This document shows, one piece after another, positions 11,805 to 23,700 of a stretch of 64,000 bases of DNA. The stretch lies in the NCBI GenBank assembly GCA_037576195.1, contig CM075102.1, forward strand, positions 14,752,745 to 14,816,744, given 5' to 3'. The position numbers and the translations under genes were made by a program. The stretch comes from Phytoseiulus persimilis (Eukaryota > Arthropoda > Arachnida > Mesostigmata > Phytoseiidae). Each line of letters begins with the position of its first letter. Within the stretch, counting starts at the first letter, position 1. The notes under the pieces are model-generated. The model was not told where the DNA came from, made no database searches, and saw only the letters and a program-made list of their open reading frames with translations.

Positions 11805-14800
11805 AGCCTGCCCACACTTCAGTTTAAAACAGCGACCTCGACGCCCGGCACTGAACGGACACGAGCACAGCGAGAAGCATCACCACAAAAACAACAGCGA
11901 GGAGTGGCGCTCATGTCGGCGTAATGCCGCTGCGTTCTACGATTCGCAATTATTGCAACTACTAATGACAATCGAGATTCCGATCGAAAGAGCAGTCCGC
12001 ACATTTAAGTGATCAATGACGTTCGTCTGAAAACTCAGACTTGCAGTTATATCGTTTCCTCCGAGCAGGAGGGGAATGCATTCCGGTCCGTGGGATCTTC
12101 GAGAGAATCACGGCTTCCAGAGCTCATGCGATCCTTCGGGGGAATCCTCTCGGAAGCCGGAGCGGAAATATTGTCTCAAGCTTTTGGTGCATTCATTGGC
12201 GTGTGAGGAGCTCGACGATCAACGACTACTTCGATGCTCGTCGATTACCTCGTATGGCGTTCTCGCTGAGCAACCTGGCCAAAATCGACGAAGTGGCTCC
12301 ACTGGTCGTGTTGAGCCTCGCAGTGAGAGTCTGGCTTTTGAGGTCGCAGACTCGGCGTCTGGGATCGGCGCTCTGGGGAGGCCCTCTCGCGACTCGAACG
12401 AAAGCGAGAAAGTGCACCTCCTCGTTCTCTTCTTTCGAAAAGTGGAGAAAAATCCACCAGGTACTGATTCGGAGATCATGAGCTCGTGCGGTTCGTACTC
12501 CGCACGCGCCCTCTAATTGGCTTCAAGGGCTCGCGCTCCAGACCTCTCACTCTCTCGGCGTTTCGAATTTTTTAACTTGCTCGTTCGTTTCCCTTCCCTC
12601 TTGGGGGAGGGCTTTTTATTGTAGAATGGCTGTTCTCGCACAAATCAACACCTCCGAGTACTTCTTCGCGAGCTCATTTTCTGTGGGAAGGATAGATTCC
12701 AGCAGAAAGCTCCGACTTTCTCGGAATATCGGATGCCCGATTCGGTCGAGAAAGACTTGCCTCCTCATATCCTATGAGAGAAGCGTTCCATCCGATCGGA
12801 TCTCGTGGGTCCCTTCGTTCCAGACAGAATTTTCTGCAACGATCCTTCGCGGGACTACTGGAGTTGCTGCTATCAGCCGCCGGAGGAATTGGAAAGATAT
12901 GAAATTTCACAGTTGTTATCAGAAAATCGCTGCTGACTGTTTGACTTCGCGGTCGATTAGACGGCAACGTCGCCGATCGAGATAACGCTCCGCCGCCCGC
13001 TCGACTGAAATCGAGAAGCACAAAAAATATTCCTCGAATGCGAGAAGGGTGAAAAAATAGCTGGAATTCGGTAATGAGGAAGATTCGAAGACAAAACCTA
13101 CATCGAAAACAGGTCGCCCGATCCTGAATTCATTCCCGCACTCGCTCATCGCCCCTCCAAAGATAGAGATAAACCTTGGATCCTATGGATGTAATTGGAG
13201 TTTGCATTATAGGAAGAGCACCCTAGCAGTGGAAGCATCAATGGCGGTGGCAACGCCCACCGAAGAGAAACAACTGAATCGTAACCAAGGGGAGGGGGCG
13301 AGGGGGTATTTCTTTCAAGTCGAAGGAGGGAAGGCAACCCAGAGGTTCTCATCTGCATTTTTATTGAGCAGTGCCATTGTTTCTCACCATGCCTTGCTGG
13401 CTATGAAGTGAGCTGGCGACCGAGCTGTCAGGCAGTCGGTTCGTCTTAGTTTCCTCTCCCCATTGAAATAACAACAAATGTTGGATAAATGCAAATATGC
13501 ATTACAATTCAATATTTTGCCTCATTACTATACAACATATAGCATGAGCTCCTAGTTTCTGTTGAACTCCTAGTCCATTGCTTCCACCAGTGTGGGAAGA
13601 ACTCGACGTTCCGAACAAAGAAACGGCTTCCCCGGATCCCGTTGACTGACTCCAACCGATGTCAACAGATCCACAGGTCTCTGTTTCTCGGGAGGACTCG
13701 AACTCCTGAACGGACTTTCCTCGCAAAACCGTCCACGACAGTCGAGTGGGAGCCGTCTGCGCGGCTCGGAGCTCGGAAACTCGTTCCGAATCCTTGGCGG
13801 GAGATGATCTGTTTTGGAAGCTCACGTTGCTCGAACTCAAGAGGAAAATGCGAAATGTGCGGAACACCGAGTGCACGTCGACGAACTCTGCGACAGAGGC
13901 GCGGTGGGCATTCCTCACATCTTGAACATCCAAGACCGCTCTGCTCGATCCTGGAGTTCGAAATACGCGACACGGCCCAGGCTCACCAGCTTGAAGCAGT
14001 TCCGATGGCTCCGGAGCAAGTTACAAACTGGATATCTAAGAGAATCGGTCGTGTCTCAAATTACTATCATTCCCACAAGCCCTGCACCATGTATGGTCCG
14101 CGAGCAATTTGAATGCGCTGACCGCGGCCCGAGTTCCACCTGGACACTGTGCGGGCGTTCTCCTCAATAACATTATTATCTCTCCCTCTCATCGCTTTCT
14201 CGTTTCCTCCCGAGCATCAATTCTGAAATCATTCGGAGCACAGAAACTGGCAGCCTCAACACCGATTACGTTCCCGATTGTGGCTCGGAAAATACATCGA
14301 GGCACTCGCAACGGAACTCGACTCCGCTCGTCGCAGCGCAAAGAACGGTACCGTTCTCGATCTCGTTGCAGCATCTCGTCAGTTGGTTTGGACTCAAAGA
14401 AGAGGAGACCGAATCACCATGATCAGGAGGAGCTCCCAGTCGGCACGGAAACCCTCATTTACCTCCGAGCCGCGAGTGAACTTTCCAAAGATTGTTGATG
14501 ACCCACAAGTGAGGCGATATGGGATTGAAGCCGACTCCTCATTGCCTGATGGTCGAGGGTGGAGACGGAGGCCGGCCAATGCAGCTGGACACTGTATGTG
14601 AAGACCACCGAACGCTACCTACTATAATAGTACTTATTAATAGCCGGTAGCCGCTCTCCTGCACATGTTTCGAAGCAGGCGCGTGCTGTCCACGTTTTGA
14701 GTGGATGCGGATTTCGTATTCGGGGAAACTGCCGATGATCTGGATTGGGTCTGCAGCCCTCATCTCTCGGAGAAATCTATAAAAGAACGATCCTGGACTC

Positions 14801-17800
14801 CATCATCTCAACCCTCAAGTTCCCCACACAAACTATCGACGTGTTAGGCCGATCGCTCAATCCTCTGATAGCGCTTGATCGGCCAACGGCTGAATTCGCG
14901 GAGGAAGTGCATAAACTCGACCTTGAGTTCCCTGACTCCACGTGGGGATAGTCAGGGGCTCGGTCTCCTGACGTGGGGGATGTTTCCGAATCCGCCCTCC
15001 AATGGACGCCCGAAGAGGGTGCCCTCCGACAGCCTTTCTGGTTTCAGTCACAAGCACCCGCGACTGGGTACAGCCTGTCCTGCAGAGACCTTGTCAAGGA
15101 ACTGGGGATCCAGGTTGCGGAGAGTCGTTGTCAGGCCCAGTTACACTGAGGCTCTCTTTGACTATGCCCGGCAAACGTGGGCTCAATTCATAATTTCGAG
15201 CTTCCATCCCTCTTGCGTTGAAACGGAGAATGGCACCGTGTTTTGAGTGATTCCAGCTCGACCAGAACGCAGAATTCCGCTGCAACCGATGAGACTGCGA
15301 CTTGACACACTCACACAGCCCTTCCGGCAAACTCGGCTCACACCTAGGTGTGTTCAGGTGTTCACAATGATTCAAACAACAATATTTATAACGATAGACG
15401 CTGGTGTTAGAATATGGGCTGATTAAAAAGCCGACTCGAGTGAGAGGACGGTTCTTGAGCGCTTTAAAGGAGCGGCCGTTGAATGGCTTGCCAAAGCCAC
15501 TCCTCGGTGTTTTACAACGGCAGAGTTCAGTCCGCCTCGTTCCCATAGTAAAGTTCTATATTTCCCACGTATTCGGTGTCGGTGTTCGATGATATGCCCA
15601 ACTGCAACATAATTCAGAATCTTGAAACAGTCCACTGCGATGATTTACTCAACGTTCGACTCAGCTGGCAGCCGTCTTCTCACGGAGCGATCTCAAAGTC
15701 CGTCGGCTATCCCTTCCCTTGGCTCTCATCTAGGCTTTCTCGATTCCCAAAGAGAAACTCTGACAGACACAAGTGGCTTTCGAGCTCGAGGATCGTTCGG
15801 GCGTGCTCGATATTTCTCATGGATAGCTTCGCAGAAGGAGCGACGAAGCCTCCGAAGTTAGTGGTGAACAAGCCAGGTCAACGGAGTGAGGAATCGATCC
15901 GCCGCCACGTTTCGCATGTCCGACACGTTCGGACCTCCGGGCTCGATCGGATGAAGGATAAGACGTTTACGTTTTCAGCGCGTTCAAGTAGCGCCGGCAA
16001 GTGGCATAGAAAAGAGCACCGCCACGACGAGCTGGTTAATTAAAGAAAAACTGCTCGCTCGCTAATTCGGACATTTTGGTTTCTGCGGCTTTGTAGTTTT
16101 GAATCATTTTTCATTTTCTTTCTCTTCCTTTTTACCTGCCCGTGGTGTTTGACTGCCAACTGGCCTGGATGAGAGCCTGGCTGGCTGCTCGAGAGCCTGC
16201 GTTCTCGTTCCCATCTCTTGTTCAACCGGCGATCAACAGACGCTGCCACACAGACGAACCGAAGGCGAACGACTTTAAAAAACGAAGAAATCCTCTTTGA
16301 ACGAGACGCCACTTGTTCTAGGCAAGAGGAAACGAAAGACAGAGTCGCGAAAAAGTCGTGGTCGTCGATGTCGAAGCGATTTATTTTTCAAAATACTCTC
16401 CTTTCTATTTCATATTTCATTTTTCTCTCCTCGTCGTCTTGTGACTCTGGCTTTTTTCTGAGCGGCGAACATCGTTATCGACGTGAAAATCCAAAAACCA
16501 ACGGCGAAGAGAAAGCGTACCGAAGATTCAAACGAAGAGAGAAAAATCAGGGGACGAGACAGATCCGGAAATTTTAGAGACAATCAATCATGGTTCAAAC
16601 GGATGATTCGAGCACAACGTCAAATTATCCATTTGATCGTTGTCCCACACTCGCGGAGGTTGAAATTGGCAGCGATGAAACTGCGTCGGGCTGTCCGTTC
16701 CGACCAAAGCCTCGGTCGGGGACGGAACTCCAAGAGAAACGATGGAAATTTTCTCTTCGAATTTCAAGTTGACCCTCTCCAAAAGCAGCCGCGGCGGCGA
16801 TGGCTTTGGCTGCGACATATCTACGAAAATGCCATCCATACTTCCGACCAACATGAATCGTGATTCCATCTTGTCGCGTGGTCCGCTCGAAGACCCCGCT
16901 CGCTTGCGCTCATCGGAACAACTCATTATTGTGATTATTCGACCATCATGGATTCCAGTACGTCTCACTGAAATTTCCTCAATCTGAATTCACTCACTGC
17001 TCGAGAACTCACGCGGAACCTGGGAACATTGTTCTGGAACTCGATTGCCGAGTCGAGCTTCTGATCGTGCTCGGTCTGCGTTCGAGAGACACCATTCTGA
17101 AAAATTGTCCTGGAATCCCGAGGCAGCCGAGGTCTTGAAATCACTCGAGTTGCTGTCCAGAGTCTGGCCGAATGGTGATGATGTTTGATTGGACGCGTTT
17201 TTCCGTGGCGCGAGATCAAGCGGTCAGTCGCCATTTGTGCCGAGGCCATTTTTTCCGTTCGATTTTGGATCGTTTTTTAATAAGGCTCACATTCGAAGAG
17301 CCGGGATGAACGAAGGAGCCGACGGGCTTCTAAAATGCTCGCAGCCAGTCGGCCAACCAGCATCGCTGATCACCCCGTCGAGAACTGTGAACATCGTTTC
17401 AGTCCAAGGAAGGATTCGCATTTTGCGTGCTCCATCGGATCCGAGCAACTAATGTAGCCGACGAAAATTTCCGATGCTTCCTCCGCCGGGTTCGAATTTG
17501 CTTCCTCTGCTCCGGGCTCGCAGCACGAAGAATGGAAGAGGCGTCTCTTCGCGGGATGCAACCAGGAACCGGACTCTGCAATCTGTTTCCGAAACTTATC
17601 GGCCCCAGCTCGGGACCCCTCTTCAAGAGCCATTACAACCGTTGGAGTGTTCTGACTGCATGCTTCAAATGAATTCTCGCGAACACGGATCGATCTAAAT
17701 CGGCCAGTCTCAGATCCTATGACGCCTTCCAAGTTGACAACGGGGGAGAACGGAAGCATGACTCGAGTTGAACACACCTTACCGTTCTAACATGACGATG

Positions 17801-19021
17801 GACGGGGTTTTCAGACTTCAAGTCATTTCAACTCCGCCAGAGTAGAACGGACAGACAAACAGATGAATCTTCCCGCCCAGTATAAACGGATCTATAACTT
17901 GGAACGACCGACGGAATAGACGGAGAACGAGCCAGCGGGAGTGAGCAACCCGCTAGTTTTCGTGTCTGCGAGCTGGGGATTTTGAGCCTCGTAAATTCCG
18001 ATGACGTACCGCGACTACGAGAATTATTTGAACGTTAGGGAGTAACATCCGGCTTTTGAGAAATTCCCGACTATTTTCACACTTTCTTCAAGTTGGCATC
18101 TTTCGAGAACAACGCTTCATCCCGTTTGAAGAATGTGGTTTGATTTTTGGGCAACGAACCCTAGTGTGGCCGTGCAAATAGGGTCCCAACAAATCGGCAA
18201 TCTAAAAGACCCTCGTCTGGGGACTTGAGGGACAGCCAGCTCGAGAAGCTGCTCAGTCACTTCCCGCTGTTGTTTCCCAGAGACCATGAAAGGCTTTAAC
18301 ACTCTGATTTCGGTTCCAGGAGCTGAAGCAAAACGTACTTGAGAGACGCGTAGTCTCCTTGAAGTGATGCTCTCTTGCCAACGTTGCCCGATGTCATCGG
18401 CTGTTAACTGCTGAGCGACTCTTCGGATAAGGAACGGGGGGAGGGGATGAGGAATCGATGACGTTGGCGGAAGAAGACGGAGAGCTCCACGGAGAACAGG
18501 ACTTCGGCAACATTGTCAGCCGCGACTATCATGAAGGAAAGGACAACTACGGAAACCTCGGCGTCCGGTCGACAGGCTCTTCCACTCGACTTCCACGCTC
18601 TTGGCCGCCGTTCTAACACCCGCAGGGCGGAATAGACCGCCCAAGTACTTCATACCGTAACTCCCCTGGTTTCGGACTTCCCATCCTTGCTCGATTCCAG
18701 GCCAACACCGCAGTCCGCGTAGAAATGCCAGATAAGTGAGCGAACAGCGACATCGAACGAGAGCGCCAACCTGTCAGGCCCACCGCCAGACATCGAATCT
18801 TTTGACAGTCGAGCGAGCAGCGTTGAAGCAGCTGAAGAATCCTTTCCAAGCCGCGGCGGCGCAGCATTCGGGCGAGGGTTCGTGGGCGAGGACCGGCGTT
18901 GGTCCTTCCCTCGAGGAGCGCAGGGATCGGAGCGCCGTTGGTTCGTCGGCTTGAGAACCCACTCACTCACTTCATTCATTGATAGTCCGGCTGAGCTCAC
19001 GGTGGGTCGTGTGTGTGTTGT
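11805..19021. other. mostly unassigned DNA upstream of the zinc-finger gene
   Basis: Several overlapping frames of 100-156 codons on both strands, especially 12.0-12.5, 13.5-15.5 and 15.6-17.8 kb, with no recognisable domain. Given the expected chance length they are not called. The stretch may hold enhancers or leader exons of the zinc-finger gene. Confidence 0.35.
16368..16577 (+). CDS. possible short secreted peptide precursor (69 aa)
   Basis: The ATG frame begins with a signal-peptide-like stretch (MSKRFIFQNTLLSISYFIFL), then a polar, very basic part with several dibasic sites. The hydrophobic part coincides with a T-rich tract that could instead be the end of an intron (TTTTTTCTGAG at about 16461), so the resemblance may be accidental. 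Confidence 0.18.
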   Translation: MSKRFIFQNTLLSISYFIFLSSSSCDSGFFLSGEHRYRRENPKTNGEEKAYRRFKRREKNQGTRQIRKF

Positions 19022-19112
19022 GTGAGTGCGCGCGCGATACAAAACCACCACCGACAGAAACAACGACATCATCAGCTTAGTTATCGCCGCACTTTTTTTG
19101 TTTGACTTTAAG
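19022..19112 (+). other. predicted leader intron of the zinc-finger gene (91 bases)
   Basis: A strong donor (GTGAGT at 19022) pairs with a strong acceptor, a T-rich tract ending in TTTAAG at 19112. Its length is close to the second predicted leader intron. Splicing is inferred from consensus only; another GTGAGT at 19233 could be an alternative donor. Confidence 0.4.
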
Positions 19113-19607
19113 ACTCTCGAAAGAAATCAGCAACAGCAACCCTGAAACCGAGCTCAGCTCGGAGCAAGCATTGTCCGCGGAGGGCAAATCAGTAACTCCA
19201 TCTGACCTGTGACTCGGAGGTGAACTCGATGCGTGAGTCGAGTGCTCAGCAAGACGTGCTCTGCTTGACAGTGTGTGAATTTCTCCCGAAAGTCGATGAT
19301 CGCCGTGACGTAGGCTGCCGCTGAATGACGACCGAGTTCTGCCAAGAAGTGACACCGAGCGAGGTAAACCACCACCCGCAACCCCTGGCACGATGACCAC
19401 CGCACTAGCTGGCGTGAAGTGACAACAACTCCTTTAACCTGCAACGAAGTCGACGACAACGTTAGTCGCCGCTGCCGCCGTTGTTGCCGGCGCTGTAGCA
19501 CCGGACGGCGACGACGCGGGGAAAAGCGGAGGAGAACCCTTCCTTCACCGAAACCTGGATTTGTTGGTTGAAGAGTTGTCGGCTGTTCACCGCATGTGTT
19601 GGTGTTG

Positions 19608-19796
19608 ATGTTCGTTTGGTCGTACGACGACGCCCAGTTGAGTAGAGTCCGTGTGTTCGCGACCGAGTTCCTTTACTACGCCTCAACAGCAACAACAACT
19701 GCAACAACCACCGTCTCAGCAACAACAACAGCCGGAACAGAGTGCGAAAGTGCAACGACGACGACGACCGAGTCAGCAGCTGCCACGATGGACTGA
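19608..19796 (+). other. upstream ORF in the zinc-finger leader (62 aa)
   Basis: An ATG-initiated frame ends in TGA 12 bases before the predicted donor at 19808. It is Thr/Ala-rich because of CAACAA-type repeats. Shorter upstream ORFs start at 19229 (31 aa), 19325 and 19594. Such leaders usually lower translation of the main frame; that effect is inferred. Confidence 0.5.
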
Positions 19797-19807
19797 CGCG
19801 TGACGAC

Positions 19808-19901
19808 GTGAGGACTTCACACACAGAAACGACGAGCGTTGTGTTGAAGCCAACCGATCCGCTTGTTTTTGTTGTTGTTGAAGTTGTTGTCATTGTCAAA
19901 G
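19808..19901 (+). other. predicted second leader intron of the zinc-finger gene (94 bases)
   Basis: Donor GTGAGG at 19808 follows the sequence TGACGCGTGACGAC. The acceptor is a T/G-rich tract ending in CAAAG at 19901. If spliced, the coding exon starts at 19902 and carries 109 bases of leader before the ATG. The donor neighbourhood recurs at 42.2 kb. Confidence 0.45.
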
Positions 19902-20010
19902 GCGGCGGCGGCAGCGACGACGCCGACGACAACAGTGCTGCTAGCAACATATTTCCTGCAAGAGGAAGCAGCAGCAGCAACGACGACGACGACGGAAAAA
20001 CGGTGGAGCC

Positions 20011-20733
20011 ATGGAAGGCATCCAAGGAGATGCGAGACCCGCACTACAGATGCCCGCCGACCGCTTAAGCGAATCCGCGGCGGCGGCCGCCTTTGCCATG
20101 GCGCACGCGTTGCAGCAGGCCCAGCAGCACCACCACCAGCAGCAGCTGGCAAATGCCCAAGCCGCGGCAGCCGCGGCGGCTGCTGCCCAGGACGCTAAGA
20201 ACAACAAACGTCGGAAACAGAGTAAGCCCGTCCGGTACGGACTCGGTGAAGGACCCGGAGGAGGCGGATCCGCAGGTGGGGCCGACGATCCGGGAACCAT
20301 CTCCGCCGTCGACGAGGACAGTCGTTCGTCCGGGGCGTCGAGTAGGCTCTCGTCGTCGATCGCCGACCTGCAGAGTTCCATCGGACAACACAAGCGGAAG
20401 TTCTCCGAAGACGACAGCGACGCGTTGCTCATGGACGGTACCTCGGCATTCCGGATAAAGTGTCCTCACTGCGGAGACGGTTTCCCGACCGAGGAGATGT
20501 TGAAACTGCACGTCGAGGAGGAGCACGTACAGAAGGCGCTCGAGAAACAGCTGCAGCACGCGAACGCGAACAAAGGCCGAGGCCAGGAACGAGATCTGGC
20601 CGCCCTCGCCTCCATGTTTCAACAGGCGGCCGCTCAGGCCAACTCAGCGACGGAGGGCGGCGAGCGCGACGGTCTCTCGGCAGCAGAGTTCGCGAGGAAC
20701 TTTCAGTTCCAATCCCTGCTGCCAATGTCGCCC

Positions 20734-20764
<31 letters not shown>

Positions 20765-23700
20765 GACAGCAGCAAATGATGCCGTTGTCCGTGTTCTCGA
20801 ATCCGATGGCGTCATTCCTGTTCTCGAACCTCCAAACGACGACGCCGCCGACGGCGACGACGACCGCGAACACGAACGGCGGTGGTGTAGTGGTTCCACC
20901 CTCGACGCCGGGAAGTATGCGAATCTTCAACCCAGAAGCGTACTGTGAGTTGTGTAACAAGGAGTTCTGTAACAAATACTTTCTCAAAACCCACAAGGCG
21001 AACAAACACGGTATCTACTCAGTGGAGTCGCTGGTCAGTTCCACTGGTTTCGCTTCGTCCCAGACGCAGGCGGGAGCAGGACAGGCGGCTGTCGGCGGAA
21101 ACCCGATGGCGGGCCCCCAGCAGCACCAACAGGCTTCTCAGCCAAACCACCACCATCACCTATCACAGCAACAATCGCAACAGCAACAACAGAGCCAACA
21201 GCAATCGCAGCAGCAGCAACAACAACAATCGCAACAACAGAACCAACAACAACCGCAACAGGGCCAAGCGGCGGCGGCGATGTTGTCGCAAAACTTGTTT
21301 CCTAGCGGAGTTCAACAAATGTTGGCAGAGCAGCAGTTGCTGGCGTTGACGGCAGGTAGAGTCCCGTCTTCAGGCCCTCAGCACCAACAGCAGCCAGGGA
21401 TTGTCAACGTAGAGGCGTTCTGCGAAATTTGCCAAAAGGAGTTCTGTAACAAGTACTTCCTGAAAAAACACAAGCAGAAGATTCACGGCATCACGGTGGA
21501 TCAGTCGTCGCAGCAGCAGCAGCAACAAACGACGCAAACGCCGGGTGCAGCAGCAGCAGCCATGGATGGTGCGGGAGACGCGAAGCGGGGCGGCCAAGCC
21601 ATCGCGAGCGAGTCCGATAAGTCCGACTTCCTGCTTGCAAAATTCTCGGCATCAGTTCCGACGCCGACGCGAACGCCGCCCACGCAGTCTCCACTACACT
21701 CCGTGTCGAACCTCAACGTGGATCCAAACGGGCAACGTCACATGCAGGAGCATTGTAGTGTTTCTCTCGGTAGCATTTCTTCATCGAGTTCATCGGCCAC
21801 CACTAATTCGACAGGTGTCACCGCCGCCGCCCCCGCCGGCAGCAGCAGTAGCAACAACAACCAGAGCAACACAAACAGCGGCGGCAGTAGCAGCAGCAGC
21901 AGCAGCAACATTAACAACAACAACAACAACAACAGCAGCAACAACAATCTTCCCTCGACTCCGAACTCTTGTAATTCGTCGTCGTCGTCATCCATGATGA
22001 TGATGATGATGATGAACCCGAATTCCTCCTCGACCCTGCAAGCCAGCCCGTTTACCCCCGAGAAGTTACGCGAAATGGGCGTCATCAATCCTGAAGCGTT
22101 TTGCGAGATCTGCTGCAAGGAATTTTGCAACAAATACTTCCTGCGAACCCACAAAGCCAACAAGCATGGCATTCCGGACCCTTTCTATAAGCAGACCGAA
22201 CGGGCTCTACAAGACGTTCCGGAGAACCTTTCGCGTGCTCCCGCAGGAAGTTTGGCTGGCCAGGCCGCCGCTGCCGCGACGACATCATCGACGACAACGA
22301 CGGCCACGGTGGCAAACGCGGCAGCTGCAGCCGCGGTGGTGGCGGCGGCGGCGGCAGCGGCAGCAGCTGCAGCAGCCGCGGCAACGACGACGACCAACTC
22401 ATCCTCTGGTGGTGGAATGGTGGCTGGTGTCGGGAGTGGTGGCAACGACGGTAGTGGTGGTATCAGTGGTGGGAACTGCGGCAGCAGCAGCAGCAGCAAC
22501 AGCAGTAACAGTGGTAGCAGTGCAGGTGGCAGCAGCAACGGTAGTGCAGGTGGCGGCAACGGTGCGAACGATTCCGAGCCGGGAATGCTGCGTTCGGCAG
22601 CAGATTTTGATCTCTCATCGCGGAACGGCGAATTCGGTTGCGATGTTTGCCAAAGAAGCTTCTCCAACCAGTATCTGCTCAAGATTCACCGGTTTTACAA
22701 CCACAACATTCCGTATATCAAACAGGAGGACCAGGAGCAGCAATCAACGATGAAATCGAATCAGAACCTGATCGGGGATGGAGCCTCGTCTCCTGTTCTA
22801 GCTTGTAGTGCAACTAAGAAAGACGGATCGCTGTCAGCCGCCGCCGCCGCCGCCGGCGAAGACGAAAGCGACGGCGGTGGCGAAGTTGTCATGAGGAAGC
22901 CTGCCGGGCTGGAGACCGACCCCGAGTCCGAAATGAAGACTAAAGTATCTCTTAAGGCAGATGATGAGGAGGACGACCTCGGTACCTCGTCCCCAGATGA
23001 CGCTGCGAGCCAGGACATCCAGAAACTGCAAAGCATGATCCGCGACCTCACGGCCAACGCGCTCGTGAACGAAGGCCGCGTCAACTGCAACGTGTGTCGC
23101 GGGGAGTTCGAGAACAAGTTCTACCTCCGGGGCCACATGATGAGCGAGCACGGGGTCCTTCTCGGAGATGACGGCAGTACGACCGACATCTTCGGCAATA
23201 GCACCCCGGCTTTCTCTGCGACAGGTGGACCCATCGACTCGGACGCGTACTGTGAGATCTGCCAGAAAGTTTTCTGCTCGAAATACTTCCTCAAAACCCA
23301 CAAGCAGAACATTCACGGCATCTCACTCGACTCGCAGGCCCAATCGATGATCGGCACGCCGACAGCGTCGCCGGGCATCGGGCAGCGACGCGACCACAAC
23401 AACAGAAGTCCCCGCGGCCAGCAGATGGGGGCAGCAGCTCCCTCCGCGGCGGCGGCAACAGCCGCGGCCGCAACGAGTCCCGTTGAGCAGCAGTTGAGCC
23501 AGGCAACGCAAGCGATGCAAGTGGCGGCGCTTTACGGAGCCTCGCAAATGAATCTCCAGCAGGTTGGCGGCGGCCAAGGCGGTGGAAGTTCAGTGCTCCA
23601 CAAGTCGTCTGACAAGCCGCTGTCTGTCCCCATTCCTTCCGTTCCTCCTTCATCTACTGCCAACAACGCCGCACAGCGCAGCTTCGTTACGGGTAGAAAC

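Larger units (their letters stand above)
19113..20010 (+). promoter_or_regulatory. 5' leader of the zinc-finger gene
   Basis: Compositionally continuous with the coding region (CAA, GAC and CAG triplet runs), packed with upstream ATGs, and closed by an in-frame TAG at 19942. No clear TATA box or initiator could be fixed, so the transcription start is unknown and probably upstream of 19021. Confidence 0.5.

Noticed and set aside
13500-15546. Cluster of overlapping frames suspected to be a decayed retrotransposon
   Set aside because: No reverse transcriptase, integrase or Gag-like motif and no terminal or target-site repeats seen.
19742-20068. 109-codon frame overlapping the main start
   Set aside because: Begins with GTG and has no upstream in-frame ATG; just triplet-repeat sequence.
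21738-22172. Antisense poly-Leu frame inside the zinc-finger gene
   Set aside because: It is the complement of the Ser/Asn triplet repeats; no independent support.
22166-22753. Alternate-frame Arg/Gln/Val-rich ORF inside the zinc-finger gene
   Set aside because: A shadow of the Ala/Gly/Ser codon repeats in the real frame.
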